This document shows, one piece after another, positions 5,279 through 10,927 of a stretch of 10,927 bases of DNA (positions are counted from its first letter, which is position 1; each line of letters starts with the position of its first letter). The notes under the pieces were generated by a model. That model was given only the letters and a program-made list of their open reading frames with translations, had not been told where the DNA came from and made no database searches. Source of the DNA: Gammaproteobacteria bacterium (GTDB taxonomy: Bacteria > Pseudomonadota > Gammaproteobacteria > DSM-19610); NCBI GenBank assembly GCA_011371465.1, contig DRQL01000182.1:1-10927 (forward strand). The letters are read 5' to 3'. The translations under genes and the position numbers were made by a program.

Positions 5279-6628
5279 CTAGCGCAGCAGTCCCGGGCGG
5301 CCGTGTCCTTTCAGATTGGCCTTTTTCATCAACCCTTCGTACTGGTGCGAAACCATGTGTGACTGCACCTGGGCCATAAAATCCATGACCACGACCACGA
5401 TGATCAGCAGGGATGTGCCGCCAAAATAGAAGGGCACATTCCAGTACAAAATCAAAAACTCCGGCAGCAGGCAGACCGCTGTGATGTACAGGGCACCTGC
5501 CAGTGTCAGCCGCGTCATGACCTTGTCGATATAACGCGCTGTCTGCTCACCGGGCCGGATGCCGGGAATAAAGGCGCCGGATTTCTTCAGGTTATCCGCC
5601 GTCTCCTTCGCGTTGAAGACAATGGCGGTATAAAAAAAGCAGAAAAAGATAATCGCCATGGCATAGAACATGATGTACAGGGGCTGCCCCGGCGACAGGG
5701 ATGACGAAATATCTTTCAGCCAGCCCATGCCTTCATTACTGCCAAACCACTGTCCGGCCGTGGCCGGGAACAGAATAATACTGGAAGCGAATATCGGCGG
5801 GATGACACCGGCCATATTCAGCTTCAGCGGCAGATGCGTGCTCTGTGCCGCGTACATCTTGCGGCCCTGCTGCCGTTTGGCGTAGTTCACGGTAATACGC
5901 CGCTGCCCGCGTTCCACGAATACCACGAAAGCGGTAACCGCCAGCGCCATGGCAAACAGGAACAGGATACTCAGGGTATTCATTTCGCCGGTACGCACCA
6001 GTTCCAGGGAGCCGCCGATGGCCGCCGGCAGGCCCGCAACAATACCCGAAAAGATAATGATCGATATGCCGTTACCGATACCGCGCTCGGTCACCTGCTC
6101 ACCCAGCCACATCAGGAACAGGGTTCCGGTCACCAGGCAGGCCACCGAGGAAATCACAAACGGCATGCCCTGCAACATCACCAGCGGCGAGCCGCCGACC
6201 ACCTGCCCCTGCAGGGCGGTGGAAATCCCGATTGCCTGGAAGGTTGCCAGCACCACCGTGCCGTAGCGCGTGTACTGGGTAATCTTGTGACGACCCGGTT
6301 CACCCTCTTTCTTCAGCTGTTCCAGGGCGGGCACGGTAAACGACAGCAACTGCATGATGATCGATGCCGATATATAGGGCATGATCCCCAGCGCAAACAG
6401 GGACAGGCGTTTCAGCGCACCGCCCGAGAACATGTTGAACATGTCCAGGATGGTGCCTTTCTGCTGTTCGGCCAGCGTTTCCAGCACCACCGGGTCGATA
6501 CCCGGCAGCGGAATAAAAGAGCCGATGCGGAATACAATAATGGCGCCGAGCACGAAGAAGATGCGCTGACGCAATTCCGTCAGCTTGCTCATCTCGCCCA
6601 GCCCTGCACCCATGCCCGGAGCAGCCAT
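5279..6628 (-). CDS. secY: Preprotein translocase subunit SecY
   Basis: SecY is the channel of the SecYEG inner-membrane translocon for exported and membrane proteins. The product has 449 residues (E. coli 443) with about ten hydrophobic helices. Recognisable parts include VFRIGSFIPLPGID after helix 1, NMFSGGALKRLSLFALGIMP with YISASI in the plug and helix 2 region, WLGEQVTERGIGNGISIIIF at helix 5, the cytoplasmic loop VNYAKRQQGRKMYAAQSTHL, and the C5 loop KSGAFIPGIRPGEQTARYID, whose arginine is needed for SecA-driven transport in E. coli. The end reads KKANLKGHGRPGLLR. The start is uncertain because no good Shine-Dalgarno precedes 6628, and Met6 and Met13 are also possible. It lies 21 nt after rplO, the usual place in the spc operon, possibly partly translated by coupling. 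Confidence 0.98.
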   Translation of the reverse strand: MAAPGMGAGLGEMSKLTELRQRIFFVLGAIIVFRIGSFIPLPGIDPVVLETLAEQQKGTILDMFNMFSGGALKRLSLFALGIMPYISASIIMQLLSFTVPALEQLKKEGEPGRHKITQYTRYGTVVLATFQAIGISTALQGQVVGGSPLVMLQGMPFVISSVACLVTGTLFLMWLGEQVTERGIGNGISIIIFSGIVAGLPAAIGGSLELVRTGEMNTLSILFLFAMALAVTAFVVFVERGQRRITVNYAKRQQGRKMYAAQSTHLPLKLNMAGVIPPIFASSIILFPATAGQWFGSNEGMGWLKDISSSLSPGQPLYIMFYAMAIIFFCFFYTAIVFNAKETADNLKKSGAFIPGIRPGEQTARYIDKVMTRLTLAGALYITAVCLLPEFLILYWNVPFYFGGTSLLIIVVVVMDFMAQVQSHMVSHQYEGLMKKANLKGHGRPGLLR

Positions 6629-6649
6629 CAGAACGCCCGCCCGCTCACG

Positions 6650-7084
6650 TTACTCTTCTACCTTGCCGCCGGCGGCTTCGATCGCCGCACGCGCACCCTT
6701 GCTGACACCAATGCCACTGACCGTGACGGCCTTGCTGATCTCGCCGGACAGCATGATTTTGGCAAACAGCGTGTTCTGTTTGATGATACCCGCGGCTTTC
6801 AGTGCCGCCAGGTCGACCGTATCGCCATCCACCAGCGCCAGCTCGCCCAGGCGCACTTCTTCGGTCACCCGGGAAACGCGTGAGCTGAAACCGACTTTCG
6901 GCAGTCGCCGCTGCAGGGGCATCTGGCCGCCTTCGAAACCGATCTTGTGGAAACCGCCGGAACGGGACTTCTGGCCCTTGTGGCCGCGCCCGCCGGTCTT
7001 GCCCAGGCCCGAACCGATGCCGCGCCCGCGGCGCTTGCCTTCGGGCCGGCTGCCGGCCGAGGATTTCAGTGTATTCAGTCGCAT
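6650..7084 (-). CDS. rplO: 50S ribosomal protein L15
   Basis: L15 is a late-assembly protein of the large subunit. The product is 144 residues, equal to E. coli. The glycine- and arginine-rich N-terminal arm (GSRPEGKRRGRGIGSG, GGRGHKGQKSRSG) reaches into 23S rRNA, followed by FEGGQMPLQRRLPKVGF and a compact C-terminal domain ending AAIEAAGGKVEE. The rpmD stop and this ATG are one base apart (TGACATG), and AGAGGA inside the end of rpmD serves as the ribosome-binding site, so translation is likely coupled. Confidence 0.99.
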   Translation of the reverse strand: MRLNTLKSSAGSRPEGKRRGRGIGSGLGKTGGRGHKGQKSRSGGFHKIGFEGGQMPLQRRLPKVGFSSRVSRVTEEVRLGELALVDGDTVDLAALKAAGIIKQNTLFAKIMLSGEISKAVTVSGIGVSKGARAAIEAAGGKVEE

Positions 7085-7085
7085 G

Positions 7086-7271
7086 TCAGGCGTCCTCTAC
7101 CTGTACCAGGTAATAAATCTTGTTGATCATGCCGCGGTTCTCGGGGGTATCCGCGACCTCGACCGTATGACGAATGCGACGCAGGCCGAGACCGGCTGCA
7201 CACGCCTTGTGGGATTTAAGTCGTCCACTGGTGCTCTTCACCAGGGTTACTTTCAGTGTCTTGTCAGCCAT
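7086..7271 (-). CDS. rpmD: 50S ribosomal protein L30
   Basis: L30 is a small protein on the surface of the large subunit. The product is 61 residues (E. coli 59), with the pattern LKVTLVKSTSGRLKSHKACA, then GLGLRRIRHTVEVADTPENR and GMINKIYYLVQVE. Its ATG is only three bases after the rpsE stop, and the GGGG in the rpsE tail is the probable ribosome-binding site. It is therefore likely translated by ribosomes finishing rpsE. Confidence 0.98.
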   Translation of the reverse strand: MADKTLKVTLVKSTSGRLKSHKACAAGLGLRRIRHTVEVADTPENRGMINKIYYLVQVEDA

Positions 7272-7274
7272 GGC

Positions 7275-7781
7275 TTACCCCAGGATCTCTTCAACCTTTT
7301 TGCCGCGCTTGGCAGCGATCATTTCCGGCGAACTCATTTCGGACAGGCCTTTCATGGTTGCCCGCACCACGTTGATCGGGTTGTTGGTACCGATGCACTT
7401 GGCCAGTACGTCGCGCACGCCGACCACCTCGAATACCGCGCGCATGGCACCACCGGCGATGATCCCGGTACCTTCCGAGGCCGGCTGCATGTACACCCGG
7501 GCGGCACCGTAGTCGGCCATGATCGGGTACTGCAGGGTGCCGTCTTTCAGGGCCACCTGCTGCATGTTCTTGCGGGCGTTTTCCATGGCCTTCTGGATGG
7601 CAACCGGCACTTCACGCGCCTTGCCACGGCCAAAGCCGACCTTGCCTTCCCCGTCACCAACGACCGTCAGGGCTGCAAAACCGAACTGGCGACCGCCCTT
7701 GACTACCTTGGCGACGCGGTTGATACCGATCAGCTTTTCCTGCAGACCATCTGAATTCTGTTGATTGTCGAATTGCGCCAT
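7275..7781 (-). CDS. rpsE: 30S ribosomal protein S5
   Basis: S5 lines the mRNA entry side of the small subunit and affects decoding accuracy. The product is 168 residues (E. coli 167). The N-terminal double-stranded RNA-binding-like domain has INRVAKVVKGGRQFGFAALT and VGDGEGKVGFGRGKAREVP. The C-terminal domain has MQPASEGTGIIAGGAMRAVF, NPINVVRATMKGL and SPEMIAAKRGKKVEEIL. The N-terminus (MAQFDNQQNSDGLQEKL) is Gln- and Asn-rich, as in other gammaproteobacteria. AAGGG lies 8-9 nt before the ATG. It is 15 nt after rplR. Confidence 0.99.
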   Translation of the reverse strand: MAQFDNQQNSDGLQEKLIGINRVAKVVKGGRQFGFAALTVVGDGEGKVGFGRGKAREVPVAIQKAMENARKNMQQVALKDGTLQYPIMADYGAARVYMQPASEGTGIIAGGAMRAVFEVVGVRDVLAKCIGTNNPINVVRATMKGLSEMSSPEMIAAKRGKKVEEILG

Positions 7782-7796
7782 AGTGCAAACCCTTGA

Positions 7797-8150
7797 TTAG
7801 AATTCCAGACCGTTTTCACGCGCGGCATCCGCCAGCGCCTTCACACGGCCGTGATATTTAAAACCGGAACGGTCAAACGCGACCTGGCTGATGCCGGCGG
7901 CCTTTGCGCGCTCTGCTACAGCCTTGCCGATGGCGGCGGCTGCAGCGCTGTTACTGGTGCTGCTGAACTCCTTGCGCAATTCCTTGTCCAGCGTCGAAGC
8001 ACTCGCCAGCACCTTGTCTCCGGTGCTGTCGATGATCTGCGCATAGATATGGCGCGGCGTGCGGTTGACGCACAGGCGTACCCTGCCCAGTTCGCGGATC
8101 CTGGCGCGGGCTTTCCTCGCGCGGCGCAGTCGTGATGCTTTCTTGTCCAT
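7797..8150 (-). CDS. rplR: 50S ribosomal protein L18
   Basis: L18 brings 5S rRNA to the large subunit together with L5. The product is 117 residues, as in E. coli. It begins MDKKASRLRRARKARARIRE, has RLCVNRTPRHIYAQIIDSTG, and ends with FDRSGFKYHGRVKALADAAR then ENGLEF, the conserved 5S-binding end. AAGGT is well spaced before the ATG, in the 21 nt gap after rplF. Confidence 0.99.
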   Translation of the reverse strand: MDKKASRLRRARKARARIRELGRVRLCVNRTPRHIYAQIIDSTGDKVLASASTLDKELRKEFSSTSNSAAAAAIGKAVAERAKAAGISQVAFDRSGFKYHGRVKALADAARENGLEF

Positions 8151-8171
8151 ACTGATACCTTCGAATCTGAC

Positions 8172-8705
8172 CTATTTCTTCTTGGCTTCCTTACGCACGA
8201 TGACTTCATCGGCGTATTTCACACCCTTGCCCTTGTAGGGTTCCGGCGGACGGTAGGCGCGGATTTCCGCTGCCACCTGCCCGACCTGCTGCTTGTCTGT
8301 GCCCTTGATCACGACTTCCGTCTGACTGGGCGTCTCAACGGTAACCCCTTCCGGCACCACGTAGTCCACCGGGTGCGAAAAACCCAGCGTCAGGTTCAGC
8401 TTCTGGCCCTGCGCCTGGGCCCGGTAACCGACGCCGACCAGTTCCAGTTTCTTTTCAAAACCCTGGCTGACACCCACCACCATATTGTTCACCAGTGCCC
8501 GGGTGGTTCCTGTCAGCGCCATCGCTGTCTTTGAACCGTCTTTGGGTGCAAAGCTCAGCACATTGTCTTCCTGCGAAATACCCACAGAGGCGTGAATATC
8601 CCGCGACAGTGAACCCTTGCTACCCTTGACAGTAATCGCCTGGCCATTGATGCTGATTTCAACACCCTTTGGCAACTCAACCGGTTTTTTTGCAACTCTG
8701 GACAT
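8172..8705 (-). CDS. rplF: 50S ribosomal protein L6
   Basis: L6 lies near the factor-binding centre of the large subunit. The product is 177 residues, equal to E. coli, with two similar folded halves. It begins MSRVAKKPVELPKGVEISIN and contains the signature RAYRPPEPYKGKGVKYADE near the C-terminus, followed by a lysine-rich end (RKEAKKK). Upstream, TTGAG gives only a weak ribosome-binding site in the 14 nt gap after rpsH, so coupling to rpsH translation is likely. Confidence 0.99.
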   Translation of the reverse strand: MSRVAKKPVELPKGVEISINGQAITVKGSKGSLSRDIHASVGISQEDNVLSFAPKDGSKTAMALTGTTRALVNNMVVGVSQGFEKKLELVGVGYRAQAQGQKLNLTLGFSHPVDYVVPEGVTVETPSQTEVVIKGTDKQQVGQVAAEIRAYRPPEPYKGKGVKYADEVIVRKEAKKK

Positions 8706-8719
8706 GATCTGTACTCAAT

Positions 8720-9112
8720 TCAGGATACGTAGCACAACACTTCGCCACCCTCGCCGGCGGCGCGTGCAGCCCTGTCACTCATAACACCCTTGGATGTCGA
8801 TACAATCGCAACACCCAGTCCGCCCTGCACTTTGGGCAACTCATCACTGGCCTTGTAGATACGCAGACCCGGGCGACTGATGCGCTTCAGCATGTCGATG
8901 ACAGGCTGACCTTCGTAATACTTGAGCTCCACGCTCATTACCGGCTTGCCGTTTTCCTCGCTCACCTGGAAATCCGCAACATAGCCTTCATCCTTCAGCA
9001 CGCTGGCGATGGACTGCTTGAGTTTTGAAGCCGGCATGGATACCGCCACCTTGCCTGCGCGCTGGCCATTACGAATGCGCGTCAGCATATCGGCGATTGG
9101 ATCGGTCATCAT
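8720..9112 (-). CDS. rpsH: 30S ribosomal protein S8
   Basis: S8 is a primary 16S rRNA binder in the central domain. In E. coli it also represses the spc operon by binding mRNA around the rplE start. The product is 130 residues. It starts MMTDPIADMLTRIRNGQ and ends with the rRNA-binding STSKGVMSDRAARAAGEGGE and VLCYVS. Two ATG codons stand side by side; the first (9112) has AGAGG about 9 nt upstream and is preferred, though the second would change only one residue. I could not identify an S8-binding structure at the rplX-rplE junction by eye. Confidence 0.99.
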   Translation of the reverse strand: MMTDPIADMLTRIRNGQRAGKVAVSMPASKLKQSIASVLKDEGYVADFQVSEENGKPVMSVELKYYEGQPVIDMLKRISRPGLRIYKASDELPKVQGGLGVAIVSTSKGVMSDRAARAAGEGGEVLCYVS

Positions 9113-9141
9113 AGTTCTGTACCTCTGTCCTGTCTCTGCGG

Positions 9142-9447
9142 TTACCAGCTGGCCTTGACCAGGCCCGGGATATCACCCTGCATGGCATGTTCGCGCAACT
9201 TGTTGCGCGCCAGCCCGAACTTGCGGTAGTAACCGTGCGGCCGGCCCGTTATCCGGCAACGATTACGCTGGCGACAGGGACTGGCATCACGCGGCAGCGC
9301 CTGCAACTTCAGCTGTGCGTCATAACGTTCTTCATCCGACTTGTTGACATCATTGATGATAGCCTTCAGTTCGGCACGCTTCCTGGCGTACTTTTTCACC
9401 ATTTTTGCGCGCTTGATTTCACGCTGGATCATACTGCTTTTTGCCAT
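9142..9447 (-). CDS. rpsN: 30S ribosomal protein S14, long zinc-free type
   Basis: S14 is in the head of the small subunit. The product is 101 residues, the long form found in E. coli, which does not bind zinc. It contains KRAELKAIINDVNKSDEERY, LPRDASPCRQRNRCRITGRP and HGYYRKFGLARNKLRE. Of the four zinc cysteines in the short form only the first (Cys64) remains; the others are Thr67, Ala80 and Lys83. An additional Cys58 is present. Its GAGGA ribosome-binding site overlaps the TGA stop of rplE (TGAGGA), 12 nt before the ATG, a close coupling of the two genes. Confidence 0.98.
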   Translation of the reverse strand: MAKSSMIQREIKRAKMVKKYARKRAELKAIINDVNKSDEERYDAQLKLQALPRDASPCRQRNRCRITGRPHGYYRKFGLARNKLREHAMQGDIPGLVKASW

Positions 9448-9459
9448 GAAGTCTGTTCC

Positions 9460-9999
9460 TCAGTTCTTGAACGGGAAGTTGAACGCCGCCAGCAGCGCGC
9501 GCCCTTCCTCGTCGGTTTTTGCCGTGGTGGTGATGGCGATATCCAGCCCACGTAACGCATCAATCTTGTCGTAATCCACTTCCGGGAAAATAATCTGTTC
9601 CTGGACGCCCATGTTGTAGTTGCCGCGTCCGTCGAACGATTTCGGACTCATGCCGCGGAAGTCACGTACGCGCGGGATCGCGATATTGATCAGGCGATCC
9701 AGGAATTCGTACATGCGTTCACTGCGCAGCGTCACCTTGCAGCCGATCGGCCAGCCTTCACGCACCTTGAAGCCGGCAACCGACTTGCGCGCCTTGCAGA
9801 CAATCGCCTTCTGCCCGGAGATCTTCTCCATGTCGCTGACGGCGTGTTCCATGACCTTGCGGTCACCCAACGCTTCACCGACGCCCATGTTCAGGGTTAC
9901 CTTGGTAATACGCGGCACTTCCATCACGTTTTCGTAGCCAAACTGCTCGGTGAGCTTTTTGACTACTTCACTTTTATAGATATCTTTTAACCTGGCCAT
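9460..9999 (-). CDS. rplE: 50S ribosomal protein L5
   Basis: L5 binds 5S rRNA and forms part of the central protuberance, contacting the P-site tRNA. The product is 179 residues, equal to E. coli. It shows PRITKVTLNMGVGEALGDRK, ISGQKAIVCKARKSVAGFKV, REGWPIGCKVTLR, the FDGRGNYNMGVQEQIIFPEV signature and a family-typical end LLAAFNFPFKN. It lies 15 nt after rplX, with a GGGTGAG stretch just ahead of the ATG. In E. coli this junction is where S8 binds to shut down the operon. Confidence 0.99.
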   Translation of the reverse strand: MARLKDIYKSEVVKKLTEQFGYENVMEVPRITKVTLNMGVGEALGDRKVMEHAVSDMEKISGQKAIVCKARKSVAGFKVREGWPIGCKVTLRSERMYEFLDRLINIAIPRVRDFRGMSPKSFDGRGNYNMGVQEQIIFPEVDYDKIDALRGLDIAITTTAKTDEEGRALLAAFNFPFKN

Positions 10000-10014
10000 C
10001 TCAGCGACTCACCC

Positions 10015-10335
10015 TCAAACGTCCACGACTTCATCGTTGGACTTGAATACGCGCACCTTGCGCCCGTCTTCCAGAATCTTGAAGCCGACGCGGTCACCCT
10101 TCTTGGTGTGCGGGTTGTACAACATGACGTTGGACACGGCGACCGGCATTTCCTTTTCGACAATGCCGCCCGGGACGCCGGCCTGCGGGTTGGGCTTGGT
10201 GTGCTTCTTGACGATATTCACGTTTTCCACCACCAGCTTGTCCACGTCCGGCAGAACGCGCAGCACGGTTCCGCGCTTGCCGCTGTCCTTGCCAATCTTG
10301 ACGATGACGTCATCACCTTTTTTGATCTTGCGCAT
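10015..10335 (-). CDS. rplX: 50S ribosomal protein L24
   Basis: L24 is an assembly initiator of the large subunit, lying near the tunnel exit. The product is 106 residues (E. coli 104). The KOW motif is at the start (KKGDDVIVKIGKDSGKRGTV), followed by NVNIVKKHTKPNPQAGVPGG, the usual signature IVEKEMPVAVSNVMLYNP and a basic, less conserved tail. It follows rplN after 15 nt, with AGGA very close to the ATG and GGGAG slightly further up. Confidence 0.99.
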   Translation of the reverse strand: MRKIKKGDDVIVKIGKDSGKRGTVLRVLPDVDKLVVENVNIVKKHTKPNPQAGVPGGIVEKEMPVAVSNVMLYNPHTKKGDRVGFKILEDGRKVRVFKSNDEVVDV

Positions 10336-10350
10336 AATCCTGTCTCCCGC

Positions 10351-10719
10351 CTACAGCACTTCCGGCGCCAGAGAAATAATTTTCATAAACCGCTCACTGC
10401 GCAGTTCGCGCGTAACCGGGCCGAAGATACGGGTACCGATGGGCTCGAGCTTGGTGTTCAGCAAAACAGCGGCGTTGCCGTCGAAGCGGATCAACGAACC
10501 GTCGGGACGACGCACACCCTTGGCGGTACGTACCACCACGGCGTTATAGACTTCGCCTTTTTTTACCTTGCCGCGGGGAATCGCCTCTTTCACACTGACC
10601 TTGATGATGTCGCCGATATTCGCATAACGGCGGTGCGAACCACCCAGCACCTTGATGCACTGCAGACGGCGTGCTCCGCTGTTGTCTGCCACATCGAGTT
10701 TGGTTTGCATCTGTATCAT
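10351..10719 (-). CDS. rplN: 50S ribosomal protein L14
   Basis: L14 sits at the subunit interface and forms bridges to 16S rRNA. The product is 122 residues (E. coli 123). It contains LDVADNSGARRLQCIKVLGG, SHRRYANIGDIIKVSVKEAI, PRGKVKKGEVYNAVVVRT, RRPDGSLIRFDGNAAVLLN and ends GPVTRELRSERFMKIISLAP then EVL. The first ATG (10719) matches the family start MIQ; an ATG three codons later would be shorter. In E. coli it is the first spc gene with its own promoter. Here the gap to rpsQ is only 38 nt and no promoter was found in it, so S10 and spc genes may be one transcript. Confidence 0.99.
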   Translation of the reverse strand: MIQMQTKLDVADNSGARRLQCIKVLGGSHRRYANIGDIIKVSVKEAIPRGKVKKGEVYNAVVVRTAKGVRRPDGSLIRFDGNAAVLLNTKLEPIGTRIFGPVTRELRSERFMKIISLAPEVL

Positions 10720-10729
10720 GACTTAATTC

Positions 10730-10784
10730 CCGTTCAAGCAACTTCAATAAGGTTCAATCAGCCTGCCGGCCGTTCAACAACTTC
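10730..10784 (-). repeat. Imperfect direct repeat around the rpsQ end and rplN start
   Basis: On the plus strand, CCGTTCAACAACTTC (10770-10784) and CCGTTCAAGCAACTTC (10730-10745) are identical apart from one inserted G, and their starts are 40 bp apart. One copy is inside the last codons of rpsQ, the other in the gap before rplN. Read on the minus strand, the gap also shows TTGAA three times at steps of 10 and 11 bp. It may be a leftover of a small duplication or a binding site; no function is shown. Confidence 0.5.
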
Positions 10785-10927
10785 CAGCAGCTGCCAGGAC
10801 TTGGTTTTGGAGATCGGGCGGCACTGCCGGATCGTCACCGTGTCACCCTGCCTGCATTCATTGTTTTCGTCATGAATGTGCAGTTTGGTGGAACGGCGGA
10901 TATATTTCCCGTACAGCGGGTGGCGCA
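10758..10927 (-). CDS. rpsQ: 30S ribosomal protein S17 (3' part, cut by window edge)
   Basis: S17 is a primary 16S rRNA binder near the base of the small subunit. Only the last 55 codons are in the window, with the gene entering from the right edge. The visible part reads RHPLYGKYIRRSTKLHIHDE, then NNECRQGDTVTIRQCRPISK, TKSWQLLEVVERPAG and TGA. This matches the C-terminal two thirds of E. coli S17 (84 residues; RHPIYGKFIKR-like, HDENNECGIGD, CRPLSKTKSW, from memory). It is the expected last gene of the S10 operon just before rplN. Confidence 0.96.
   Translation of the reverse strand, partial: RHPLYGKYIRRSTKLHIHDENNECRQGDTVTIRQCRPISKTKSWQLLEVVERPAG

Noticed and set aside
5834..6883. Long plus-strand open frame (349 codons) opposite secY and rplO
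   Set aside because: It is antisense to two certain, highly conserved genes and its translation is rich in His, Gln and Arg with no domain pattern, typical of a shadow frame in GC-rich DNA.
6585..7754. Long plus-strand open frame (389 codons) opposite rplO, rpmD and rpsE
   Set aside because: It covers three well-identified ribosomal genes on the other strand and shows no recognisable protein features.
9990..10040. S8-binding operator at the rplX-rplE junction
   Set aside because: Expected from E. coli, but no helix resembling the 16S rRNA S8 site could be recognised by eye. It needs a covariance search.
10720..10757. Promoter for the spc operon in the rpsQ-rplN gap
   Set aside because: TTGAAC and TTGAAG could serve as -35 boxes, but no acceptable -10 box occurs 16-18 nt downstream.
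10108..10875. Plus-strand open frame (255 codons) opposite rplX, rplN and rpsQ
   Set aside because: It is an antisense shadow of conserved genes with no family resemblance.

Overview
The window is a chromosomal segment of a gammaproteobacterium. From rpsQ to rplQ the gene order matches the E. coli spc and alpha ribosomal-protein operons, and SecY and RpoA are close to their E. coli counterparts (comparison from memory). Several details differ from the enteric pattern, notably a four-cysteine S4 and different genes after rplQ, so a non-enteric, perhaps deeper-branching member is likely. Genus cannot be named from this sequence.

Right to left, about 80% of the window (10927 down to 2163, minus strand) is one long run of 18 housekeeping genes: rpsQ (3' part only), rplN, rplX, rplE, rpsN, rpsH, rplF, rplR, rpsE, rpmD, rplO, secY, rpmJ, then rpsM, rpsK, rpsD, rpoA and rplQ. 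Gaps are 1-38 nt, except for 98 nt between rpmJ and rpsM. That gap holds a good sigma70-type promoter and a short structured leader, which fits the start of a separately controlled alpha operon. A strong intrinsic terminator follows rplQ at 2114-2140. Together these genes make ribosomal proteins, the SecY protein-export channel and the RNA polymerase alpha subunit.

Past the terminator, on the same strand, is a SAM hydroxide adenosyltransferase of the DUF62 family (1334-2071). On the plus strand at the left end are two overlapping genes: an exported protein of unknown function (190-774) and a TlpA/ResA-like periplasmic thioredoxin with a CPPC active site (746-1342). The last 9 bp of the thioredoxin gene overlap the end of the DUF62 gene tail to tail. 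Positions 1-189 hold no convincing gene, only a candidate promoter and a possible ribosome-binding site for a divergent gene just off the left edge.

Most of the window is ordinary, highly conserved core genome, and I see no clearly new system. The points most worth a second look are the zinc-type S4 protein, the alpha-operon leader, a three-codon mini-ORF at the DUF62 start, a repeated element around the rpsQ stop and rplN start, and the pairing of an unknown two-cysteine exported protein with a thioredoxin.
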